Part shown: one piece after another, positions 7,004 through 13,892 of the stretch | How the letters are laid out: every line of letters begins with the position of its first letter | How positions within the stretch are numbered: the stretch's first letter is position 1 | From: RGIG4708 sp045538875 | GTDB taxonomy: Bacteria; Bacillota; Clostridia; UMGS1810 | Direction of reading: 5' to 3' | Assembly (NCBI GenBank): GCA_045538875.1 | Contig: JAZQEG010000014.1 | Coordinates: forward strand, 1-21,115 | DNA length: 21,115 nucleotides | The notes under the pieces: model-generated | What the model saw: the letters and a program-made list of their open reading frames with translations, nothing else | Databases searched by the model: none | What the model was told of the DNA's origin: nothing | Made by a program: the position numbers and the translations under genes

Positions 7004-8236
7004 TTAAAACAAAATTATTATAAACTGCGATACAAGCACAACTGCAATAAGTGCAATAGGGTAGGTTGCTGCATAAGCAGCTGCAACATCCTCTGTACCC
7101 GAAACATTTATAAGTGTGCCAAGTGCGGGGGTACTTGTCATACCGCCTGTAATAGAACCAAGTGCATTGAGCAGGCTAAGCTTTAGTACATACTTTGCAA
7201 ATAAGTATCCAATAACCATTGGAAAAAGTGTAATTACTGCACCGTATACAAAGTACACAGGCTTAAAATTTTGTACAAACTCTGCACCGCCTGCAACACC
7301 CGCTCCTGTTAAAAAGAGCACAAGTCCAAGCTCGCGAAATACCTTGAGCGTGGTAGTTGGCGGCAAAATGCTGATTTTGCCTATTTTGCCAAAGTGACCA
7401 AATATAAGTGACATAAGCAGGCATCCGCCAGTTGTTGTGAGTGAAAATGTTGTTCCGTCAAGACCTTTTGCGGTTAGCGGAATTTTAATTGCTCCCACAA
7501 ACACGCCCAATATTGCTGCAAGTGCAAATGCACCAATACCGTAGCTGTCTATACTCATAAGTTTGCATGTAGCCTTTTTTTTGCCGTCATCACCCAATGC
7601 AACAAGCTTTGAGCGTTCAACCTCCATATTAGCTTTTGTAAGCTTTGGAATAAGCTGAACAAAAAGCACAACACCTATAACACCAAAAATGTATGCTATG
7701 CCGTTACCAACCGAAACAACACCTTCAAGCTCTGCGCCAACAGTTTCTTTAGCTGCCGAAAATGCGGGAGTTGATGTAAGTGCACCCGAAAGCAAACCTG
7801 CAACCATAGCTGTAAAGCGAGGCAAGTCGGTTTCGCCGCCGATTGTTCTTCCAATAAATATGCATCCTACTGCAGATAATCCGCCTGCAAGTATAATTAT
7901 TAGTCCAAGCAAAACATATGATGTAAAGTTCTTTTTCATATTGCTGAAAAATTTTGGCCCTGCAATAAAACCTACTGATGTTACAAAAAGTATAAGGCCA
8001 AGATTTTCTATAATTTTAAGAGCATTTTTTGCGTTGTATAAACCAAGCCCTTGCTCAAAATCAGCATAAAACAAGCAACCAAAAAGCAGAGCTGCAATAA
8101 ACACACCCGCAGAACCCAGCGAAATACCTTTAATGGTAATTCTGCCAATTAAAAACCCTGCTGCAAGTATTGCAAAAACACAAAACATTAGGAAGGCAAG
8201 GCCTGTTACAGAGATTACGCCGCCAAACAATGTCAT
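7004..8236 (-). CDS. AAE-family transporter (AspT/YidE/SucE type), candidate succinate/dicarboxylate exporter
   Basis: A 410-residue, very hydrophobic protein built from two homologous halves, as in the aspartate:alanine exchanger family. The paired motifs are GLILFVTSVGFIAGPKF (80-96) with GLVLFLTGAGVAGGAEF (304-320), and GLLSGALTSTPAF (147-159) with GSITGGMTSTPAL (360-372). YAATYPIAL (388-396) near the end also fits the family. About ten membrane segments are expected. The hydrophilic middle (about 197-230) is too short for the RCK/TrkA-C domains that AspT carries. Known members exchange aspartate/alanine or export succinate (SucE). As the last gene after malate dehydrogenase, fumarase and fumarate reductase, succinate export or fumarate/succinate exchange is the best guess. 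The ribosome site is AGAGGT. A hairpin and a 90-bp gap separate it from frdA. Confidence 0.82.
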   Translation of the reverse strand: MTLFGGVISVTGLAFLMFCVFAILAAGFLIGRITIKGISLGSAGVFIAALLFGCLFYADFEQGLGLYNAKNALKIIENLGLILFVTSVGFIAGPKFFSNMKKNFTSYVLLGLIIILAGGLSAVGCIFIGRTIGGETDLPRFTAMVAGLLSGALTSTPAFSAAKETVGAELEGVVSVGNGIAYIFGVIGVVLFVQLIPKLTKANMEVERSKLVALGDDGKKKATCKLMSIDSYGIGAFALAAILGVFVGAIKIPLTAKGLDGTTFSLTTTGGCLLMSLIFGHFGKIGKISILPPTTTLKVFRELGLVLFLTGAGVAGGAEFVQNFKPVYFVYGAVITLFPMVIGYLFAKYVLKLSLLNALGSITGGMTSTPALGTLINVSGTEDVAAAYAATYPIALIAVVLVSQFIIILF

Positions 8237-8283
8237 TATTAAAGACCTCTTTTCTGTATTTTAAATATAGATAACATACATAG

Positions 8284-8313
8284 AGCAATCCGCTTTTTTG
8301 CGGATTGCTTTTT
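8284..8313. other. Hairpin between frdA and the transporter gene
   Basis: A perfect 10-bp stem, agcaatccgc (8284-8293) / gcggattgct (8300-8309), has a TTTTTT loop. The T tract (8309-8313) is on the + side only; for the - strand operon the stem is followed by CTATGTATG, so it is a poor terminator in the direction of transcription. It may protect the upstream mRNA or cause partial read-through and lower transporter expression. Confidence 0.6.
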
Positions 8314-8326
8314 ACTTGATATCTGA

Positions 8327-9922
8327 TTATTTTCTGCGATAATCAGGAAGCAGCTTAGGCGATACCTGATTGGTTTTGATGCCTGCATTTTTAATTTCTG
8401 CTTCAAATTTGTCTATGTGACCAAGAGTCAGCTTGCCTACTTTAACAGCTTTTGCTTTTTTTGCTGCATTTTGACCTGCATTTCGGCCAAATACAATAAT
8501 GTCGAGCAGTGAGTTGCCCATAAGTCTGTTTCTGCCGTGAATTCCGCCTACTGCCTCACCTGCAACATAGAGGTTTTCAACATTTGTTGTGGAGCCATCT
8601 ACATTTATGTCAAGGCCGCCGTTTTGATAGTGAAGTGTAGGGTATACCAAAATAGGCTCTTTGCGTATATCAATGCCGTATTTTGCAAACATACGCATCA
8701 TAGCAGGGATACGCGCCTCTATTGTGCCTTGGCCTCCGATTTTTTCTATCATAGGGGTGTCAAGCCATACACCAACTCCATTGCCTGTGTCAACACCGTT
8801 GCCTCTGTCGCTGCATTCGCGTATAATTGATGCGGCAGATACATCTCGTGTTTCGAGCGGATGCATAAATGCTTCGCCTTTTGCATTGATAAGCTTTGCA
8901 CCAAGTGAGCGAACCTTTTCGGTAACAAGAGCACCAAAAATCTGTTCGGGGTATGCAGCACCTGTTGGGTGATACTGAAGTGTATCGGCATAAAGCAGCT
9001 TTGCACCAACTCTGTAGCCAAGCACAAGGCCATCGGCAGTGGCACCATAGTGGTTTGATGTAGGGAAGCCCTGATAGTGCATTCTGCCTGCACCGCCTGT
9101 TGCAATAACAACTGTTTTTGCTTTTGCAACGAGCAGCTCATCTGTTTCCATATTTAAAAGCACTGCACCTGCAGCTTTGCCTGTTTCATCTAAGATAAGC
9201 TCAATTGCAGATGTAAAATCTACAACTGTAATTCCTCGGTTAATAACTTCGTCACGGAGTGTACGCATAATTTCGGCACCCGAATAGTCTTTTGCAGCGT
9301 GCATTCTTTTGCGTGAAGTACCGCCGCCGTGGGTTGTAATCATATTTCCGTTTTCGTCTTTGTCAAACTCAACTCCAAGGTTGTTGAGCCACTCGATTGC
9401 CTCGGGAGCATCACACACAAGCTTTGACAAAAGCTCTCTTTTGGCTGCATAGTGACCGCCGCCAAATGCATCAACAAAGTGGATTGCAGGCGAGTCATTT
9501 TGTTTGTCGGCAGCCTGAATACCGCCCTCTGCCATCATTGTGTTAGCATCGCCCATACGGAGCTTTGTCACAACAAGCACATTGGCTCCAAGCTCGTTTG
9601 CTTCGATAGCCGCGCTTGCGCCTGCACCGCCTGCACCTATAATGAGTACATCAACATCGTAATCGGGGTTTTCAAGGTCAACACTGTCTTCTGTAATGCG
9701 GCTGTGTGCCTGTAAAAGACTTGCAAGCTCTGTGGGCACTTTTTCACCCTTGTTGGGGCCTATTTCAAGAACAGCAAATTCATTTTGCTTGTAATCGGGG
9801 TGATAAGCTTTAAGCAAATCCTCCTTTTGCTGTGCAGTCATTCTTGCAGGCTCGAGGCTGATATTTTTTTCTCTTGCTGCTTCAACTGCCTTTAACGACT
9901 CTGTAAATTTTTCGCTATACAT
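8327..9922 (-). CDS. frdA: Soluble fumarate reductase flavoprotein subunit (FrdA/TfrA-like)
   Basis: A 531-residue FAD enzyme of the SdhA/FrdA family, predicted to reduce fumarate to succinate in the cytoplasm. After an 88-residue N-terminal extension (with IGPNKGE) comes the FAD Rossmann motif GAGGAGA (96-102). Residues of the dicarboxylate site are present: His318 in HPTG, Glu335/Arg338, Arg359 in ETRD, His431 in LHYQNGG, and the GIHGRNRLMGNS loop (460-471). At the place where membrane enzymes attach FAD covalently to His (SHTVAAEGG), this protein has ANTMMAEGG with Asn127, so FAD is probably not covalent. No signal peptide or anchor partner. It follows frdB by 15 bp with AAGGAGGTG. It could reduce another unsaturated acid, but the active site and the mdh-fumC context favour fumarate. 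Confidence 0.88.
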   Translation of the reverse strand: MYSEKFTESLKAVEAAREKNISLEPARMTAQQKEDLLKAYHPDYKQNEFAVLEIGPNKGEKVPTELASLLQAHSRITEDSVDLENPDYDVDVLIIGAGGAGASAAIEANELGANVLVVTKLRMGDANTMMAEGGIQAADKQNDSPAIHFVDAFGGGHYAAKRELLSKLVCDAPEAIEWLNNLGVEFDKDENGNMITTHGGGTSRKRMHAAKDYSGAEIMRTLRDEVINRGITVVDFTSAIELILDETGKAAGAVLLNMETDELLVAKAKTVVIATGGAGRMHYQGFPTSNHYGATADGLVLGYRVGAKLLYADTLQYHPTGAAYPEQIFGALVTEKVRSLGAKLINAKGEAFMHPLETRDVSAASIIRECSDRGNGVDTGNGVGVWLDTPMIEKIGGQGTIEARIPAMMRMFAKYGIDIRKEPILVYPTLHYQNGGLDINVDGSTTNVENLYVAGEAVGGIHGRNRLMGNSLLDIIVFGRNAGQNAAKKAKAVKVGKLTLGHIDKFEAEIKNAGIKTNQVSPKLLPDYRRK

Positions 9923-9937
9923 TTGGTACGCACCTCC

Positions 9938-10612
9938 TTATTTTTCAATTTCTCTGTTATTATAAAGCTCTTTTAGCTCTTCTATAGGCTTGTTCATAAG
10001 TGCCTCAATAAGCTCGGTAAATGTTCCATCTTTGATTTCCTGCACTCTATTTTCAAGATGTGCCGATTTTGGAGCAAGATATTTTCCGTTAATTCTGCGC
10101 GCAAGCATTGCAACCTGAGGGTGCGAAATTCCTGCAGGACAACGCGAAGAACATACTCCGCACATTACGCAGTCAAAAGACTCTTCGGCGCATTTTTCAA
10201 AATCGCCTCGTTGAGCATAAGCAATGTATTGCATAACATTAAGCTCCTGAGTACAAGCCTTTGTGCAGGCGTTACAGCCTATGCAGGCATAAATTTCGGG
10301 GTAAAGCTGCATCATAACCTGCTCGTTAACAGCTATGTTTTGTATATCATACACCTGTTTAACAAGCGGGAAAAACGGCAGAGTTGCAATATACATACCC
10401 TCTTCTACCTTTGTTTGGCATGCAAGGCAGGCCTTGAGCTCTGTTTGGCCTTTTATTCGGTAAATTGTGGCACATGCACCGCAAAAGCCGTTACGGCATC
10501 CGCAGCCTCTTTTGAGCTGATATCCTGCATATTCCATAGCGGTCATTATTGTAAGGTTTTCCGGCACAGAATATTTTTTGCCGAATAAGAATATATTAAC
10601 CATATTTTCCAT
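9938..10612 (-). CDS. frdB: Fumarate reductase iron-sulfur subunit (FrdB/TfrB-like)
   Basis: A 224-residue electron-transfer subunit. The N-terminal plant-type ferredoxin domain has C37, C39, C44, C47 and C62 (CGCRNGFCGAC, then KACLAC) for a [2Fe-2S] cluster. The C-terminal domain has two complete Cys quartets: C110-C113-C116-C120 and C148-C151-C154-C158. The second quartet is complete, so it should hold [4Fe-4S] and not the [3Fe-4S] of quinone-linked enzymes. The protein lacks the CCG domain that is fused in methanogen TfrB; in this operon CCG domains come from the separate HdrB. It relays electrons to FrdA. ATG 10612 has AAGGAGAG upstream, and the gap to flxA is 17 bp. No cytochrome or membrane anchor gene is nearby. 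Confidence 0.87.
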   Translation of the reverse strand: MENMVNIFLFGKKYSVPENLTIMTAMEYAGYQLKRGCGCRNGFCGACATIYRIKGQTELKACLACQTKVEEGMYIATLPFFPLVKQVYDIQNIAVNEQVMMQLYPEIYACIGCNACTKACTQELNVMQYIAYAQRGDFEKCAEESFDCVMCGVCSSRCPAGISHPQVAMLARRINGKYLAPKSAHLENRVQEIKDGTFTELIEALMNKPIEELKELYNNREIEK

Positions 10613-10629
10613 ATCTTTTGCTCTCCTTC

Positions 10630-11457
10630 TTAATATTCATCAGGTAGTTCGTCAAGCTGGTCGCAGCGGAACACAGGGCCGTCTTTGCACACATACTTGT
10701 CACCAATGTTGCAACGGCCGCACTTGCCAACGCCGCATTTCATACGCAGCTCCATTGTTGTGTATACCTGAGTTTTGTCGTATCCCATAGAAATAAGACC
10801 TTCAAGTGTAAACTTAATCATTATAGGAGGTCCGCAAACTATAACAGTTTTGTTTGTGTCAAAACCAAGCTCTTTTACGTAATTTGGCACAAAGCCAACG
10901 TGGCCGTCCCAACCTTCTTGCTCACGGTCGATGGTAAGGTGAACGTCAATGCCGTCATCTGTCATCCATTCGTTTAAAATTTCGTCATAGTCAACAAGGT
11001 CTTCCTTGCTTCGTGAGCCGTAAACTATGTCTATTTTGCCGTAGTTGCCTCTAAAGTGTCTGCAGTAGTTAATTACAGAGCGCAGCGGTGCAAGGCCTAT
11101 ACCGCCTGCAACAAACAACAAATCCTTGCCTTTAAATACATCTTCTACAGGGAATGGATTGCCGTATGGTCCGCGTATTGTAATTTGCTGACCAACCTCT
11201 GCCTGATGCAGCCACTCGGTTACGCAACCGCATTTTTTAATAGAAAATTCCATAAATTCGGTGTTTGTAGGTGATGATGTAATAGAAAACATCGCTTCAC
11301 CTACTCCCGGAATAGAAAGCATAGCACACTGACCCGGCTTGTGGTCAAATGCTTTTTTGCCGTCGGGGGTAACCACGCGGAATGTTTTAACATCGGGAGT
11401 ATCTATACGCACATCTGTAATAACGCCGATTGATGGTATCAAAGTTTCATTATTCAT
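10630..11457 (-). CDS. flxA: FlxA-like NAD(P)H/FAD oxidoreductase subunit (hydrogenase-gamma/AsrB type)
   Basis: A 275-residue flavoprotein, the predicted NADH entry point of the Hdr-Flx complex. It has a beta-barrel FAD domain with MFSITSSP (56-63), an NAD-binding domain with AGGIGLAPLRS (117-127) and CGPPIMI (208-214), and a C-terminal [2Fe-2S] site like PyrK/sulfhydrogenase gamma: C241, C246, C249 and C257 in MKCGVGKCGRC and following. The family includes AsrB, sulfhydrogenase gamma and Desulfovibrio FlxA; the neighbours make FlxA the best match. Its ATG overlaps the flxB stop by 8 bp (ATGAATAA), and GGGAGGAGA sits inside flxB. NADH versus NADPH preference cannot be decided from sequence by eye. 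Confidence 0.87.
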   Translation of the reverse strand: MNNETLIPSIGVITDVRIDTPDVKTFRVVTPDGKKAFDHKPGQCAMLSIPGVGEAMFSITSSPTNTEFMEFSIKKCGCVTEWLHQAEVGQQITIRGPYGNPFPVEDVFKGKDLLFVAGGIGLAPLRSVINYCRHFRGNYGKIDIVYGSRSKEDLVDYDEILNEWMTDDGIDVHLTIDREQEGWDGHVGFVPNYVKELGFDTNKTVIVCGPPIMIKFTLEGLISMGYDKTQVYTTMELRMKCGVGKCGRCNIGDKYVCKDGPVFRCDQLDELPDEY

Positions 11458-12475
11458 TTGTATCTCCTCCCAACTCTTTCATTACTTTTACTATATTCAT
11501 CGAAATAGGGCATTTGTTTAAACATCTTCCGCAGCCAACACAACTAAACAGTCCGTCATTGTTTGATGGATAGTACACAAGCTTGTGCATAAATCTTTGA
11601 CGAAAACGTTCTTTTTGCGAATTGCGTGAATTTCCGTGTGCCATTTTTGTAAAGTCGGAATACATACACGAATCCCAGCAACGAAAGCGCACCACACCGT
11701 TACCTGTGTTAAAATCTTTTATATCATAGCACTGGCAGGTAGGGCACACAAATGTGCATGTACCGCAGCCAAGGCAACTTTGCGAAAGCTCTGCCCACTT
11801 TGGTGAATCAAAGTATTGCATAGTTTTGCCCGAGCCAAATTTGTCGGCACTCAAATTGGCAAGCGGCAGCTTTTGCATTATCTCTTTGGTTTTTGCCTGC
11901 TGTGCTTCAACCTTGCTGCTGTCACACTCCATTGTATATGCACCCAGCTTACTCATTACTTTGTTGCCTTTTTCTGTTTTTGCATCAAAGTAAATGTCGC
12001 CGTCTTCAATCCAGCATACAACATCGCCCTCGGGGTTTGTTGCGTCTATTCCAAAGGTAGAGCAAAAACAGCTTTCAACGGGGCGGGTACAAGCCAAAGA
12101 TATTATTGTTCCGTGCTCACGCCTTAAAGCATAGTAGCTGTCGTAGGGCTCGGTTAAAAACACTCTGTCTAAAATATCAAAGCTTTTTACATCACATGCA
12201 CGCACACCAAAAACAACAAAATCCTCGTTTTCATCTCTTGTGTCTATTACTTCAATCTCTTTGCCGCTCATTTTAAATTCCATAAGGTTTTCAACCTGAG
12301 GAAAGAAAAAGTCTTTAGGGCTTTTGTTGGTATTGAGCTTGCTGCTCATTTTAATACCCTTTTCCCATTTTTTGTAGTCGGCTCCGTTTTCGCAGTCTAC
12401 AGGGAGGTAAAGAGAAGCATTGTCTGATAATGCTTCAAAAACTCTGTCCAAATCGTCAATTGAGCATTTACGCAT
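11450..12475 (-). CDS. flxB: FlxB-like 4Fe-4S dicluster subunit (sulfhydrogenase beta/AsrA type)
   Basis: A 341-residue iron-sulfur protein of the HydB/AsrA family. The N-terminal two thirds carry family landmarks (DFFFPQVENLMEF, FGVRACDVKSFDILDRVF, LACTRPVESCFCSTFG). The C-terminal third has two ferredoxin-type quartets, C234-C237-C240-C244 (CLGCGTCTFVCPTC) and C312-C315-C318-C322 (CVGCGRCLNKCP). It probably passes electrons from FlxA toward FlxC/FlxD. Its ATG shares one base with the flxC stop (TAATG), with AAGGAG just upstream, so translation is coupled. The letter B follows the mirrored D-C-B-A gene order; B versus C assignment is tentative, the module assignment is not. Confidence 0.85.
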   Translation of the reverse strand: MRKCSIDDLDRVFEALSDNASLYLPVDCENGADYKKWEKGIKMSSKLNTNKSPKDFFFPQVENLMEFKMSGKEIEVIDTRDENEDFVVFGVRACDVKSFDILDRVFLTEPYDSYYALRREHGTIISLACTRPVESCFCSTFGIDATNPEGDVVCWIEDGDIYFDAKTEKGNKVMSKLGAYTMECDSSKVEAQQAKTKEIMQKLPLANLSADKFGSGKTMQYFDSPKWAELSQSCLGCGTCTFVCPTCQCYDIKDFNTGNGVVRFRCWDSCMYSDFTKMAHGNSRNSQKERFRQRFMHKLVYYPSNNDGLFSCVGCGRCLNKCPISMNIVKVMKELGGDTNE

Positions 12476-13467
12476 TATTTATCTTCTCCTTTCGCAACGG
12501 CATCGGCTGCCTCAATATCGTCAAGGGTGTAGTTTACAAGAGGAGCTCTTGAACCAACCTCGGCTCCAGCCTGATATTCGCCGTAAAACTCGTTGATGTC
12601 TTTTATAAATTTGCGGTTAAGCAGGTGCAGAGGAATGCCCTGTGGGCAAACGCGTGAGCATTCTCCGCAATCGGTGCATCTGCCCGCAACATGAAATGCT
12701 CTTATAATGTGAAACATCTTTTCTTCAAAGCTGTCTGCAGCTGCTTTGTTTTGTATACCCGAATTTGGATTGTCAAACACACAGTTTTCGCAAGTGCAGG
12801 CAGGGCATATGTCACGGCAAGCGTTGCATCTTATGCAGCGCGAAAGTTCATTTTGCCAAAATGCAAAACGCTCATCTTCTGTCATTTTTTCGAGCTTTTG
12901 TACTTCGTCAAATCTGTTCGAATCAATTACCTCGCCGCTATCGCCAAGCAGCTCATCGTATGCAACATGCTTTTTGCTTTTGCAGTTTATACATCTTTCA
13001 AGCAAGGCATCTTTATATGCAATTGTTTTGTCGCCGTCATAAAGTGTACAAACATTAATTCCGTTGTCATTTGGTTCAATACCCAAAATTCCGTCGCCTG
13101 CAATATTTTTGATTTTTTGAATGTCTGCCATACCGTCGCAAGGCACACCCACAGCATAAACCTTTTCCCTGTCAAAGCGATGCTCTGTGAGTAATTGATT
13201 AAAGCTGTATGTGTCGCATGGCTTTAAAAATACAAGCACCTTTTGGTCGCTTTTGAGAGTTTCGTTAATAAGATATTTGGAAAAGTTTGCACCGCAAAAA
13301 TCATTCCACACAAAATCTTTTATAAGTGCGTCTTTGCTTTCAAACACAAATGGTGTAACATCGTACGCAAATTCGCCGCACTTGTAGCCAAGCACTCTGT
13401 TTACAGTGCCGTTATCTATAAGGTCAATTGCTTTGTTAACAAGTAAATCACGGGTTATCTTTTGCAT
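12475..13467 (-). CDS. flxC: FlxC-like iron-sulfur subunit (FrhB-type domain + 4Fe-4S dicluster)
   Basis: A 330-residue protein. Its N-terminal half resembles the coenzyme F420 hydrogenase/dehydrogenase beta group (VLVFLKPCDTYSFNQLL at 77-93, YAVGVPCDGM at 104-113, then CINC at 159-162). The C-terminal half has two ferredoxin quartets: C211-C214-C217-C221 (CIRCNACRDICPAC, with further Cys in CTCENC) and C264-C267-C270-C274 (CTDCGECSRVCP). The F420 similarity is of fold only; nothing suggests F420 use in this organism. The start codon overlaps the flxD stop by 13 bp, with TTGGAGGA inside flxD. It is expected to link FlxB to FlxD and HdrA. Confidence 0.83.
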   Translation of the reverse strand: MQKITRDLLVNKAIDLIDNGTVNRVLGYKCGEFAYDVTPFVFESKDALIKDFVWNDFCGANFSKYLINETLKSDQKVLVFLKPCDTYSFNQLLTEHRFDREKVYAVGVPCDGMADIQKIKNIAGDGILGIEPNDNGINVCTLYDGDKTIAYKDALLERCINCKSKKHVAYDELLGDSGEVIDSNRFDEVQKLEKMTEDERFAFWQNELSRCIRCNACRDICPACTCENCVFDNPNSGIQNKAAADSFEEKMFHIIRAFHVAGRCTDCGECSRVCPQGIPLHLLNRKFIKDINEFYGEYQAGAEVGSRAPLVNYTLDDIEAADAVAKGEDK

Positions 13468-13892
13468 CGCAAATCCTCCAATCTCTTGTTTTCACCAAGC
13501 TTTTTGACAGCCTCGGTAAATTCGTTCATAGTTTGTGCAAATTTTGCACCCTCTGCGGCAGATACCCACTCAACTCTGTAACGCTCTTTTTCGATACCCA
13601 AATAGTTGAGCATCGAAAAAAGCAAAGTCATTCTTCGGCGGGTGTAGTAGTTGCCTGATGTGTAGTGGCAGTCGCCAGGGTGGCATCCGCAAAGTATAAC
13701 GCCGTCGGCACCTTTTTGAAATGCACGCAGTATAAACATAGGGTTTACTCTGCATGAGCAGGGTACTTTTATAATTTTTACATTGTCGGGGTAGTTGAGT
13801 CGGTTGTTGCCTGCAAGGTCTGCACCTGCATACGAACACCAGTTGCAGCAAAATGCAACAATGTTTGGTTTAAATTCATTATTTACTTGCAT
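13455..13892 (-). CDS. flxD: FlxD/MvhD-like [2Fe-2S] linker subunit
   Basis: A 145-residue protein of the MvhD family, which connects an electron-input module to HdrA. The signature is complete: FCCNWCSYAGADLAG (Cys15, Cys16, Cys19), PCSCRVNP (Cys45, Cys47), and GADGVILCGCHPGDCHY with Cys68, Cys70 and Cys75 near GNYYTRRR. The Cys in PCSCR stands where family members usually have Gly (PCSGR), an extra potential ligand. The gene overlaps hdrA by 10 bp (ATGCAAGTAA) with GGCGGAGGTG inside the hdrA end. Direct coupling to hdrA agrees with the known physical contact of MvhD and HdrA. Confidence 0.9.
   Translation of the reverse strand: MQVNNEFKPNIVAFCCNWCSYAGADLAGNNRLNYPDNVKIIKVPCSCRVNPMFILRAFQKGADGVILCGCHPGDCHYTSGNYYTRRRMTLLFSMLNYLGIEKERYRVEWVSAAEGAKFAQTMNEFTEAVKKLGENKRLEDLRCKR

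Noticed and set aside
8327..9922. L-aspartate oxidase (NadB) for the flavoprotein.
   Set aside because: The adjacent dedicated iron-sulfur FrdB and the absence of nadA/nadC nearby, along with the mdh-fumC context, favour fumarate reductase.
12691..13194. Long open frames on the + strand opposite flxC, hdrA and frdB.
   Set aside because: They are antisense shadows: cysteine-rich, low-complexity translations without ribosome sites or family motifs, lying over strongly conserved genes.
12475..13467. FlxC as a true coenzyme F420 hydrogenase subunit.
   Set aside because: Only the fold-level FrhB resemblance is present. There are no other hydrogenase subunits or F420 genes, and the position between FlxB and FlxD fits the Flx module.
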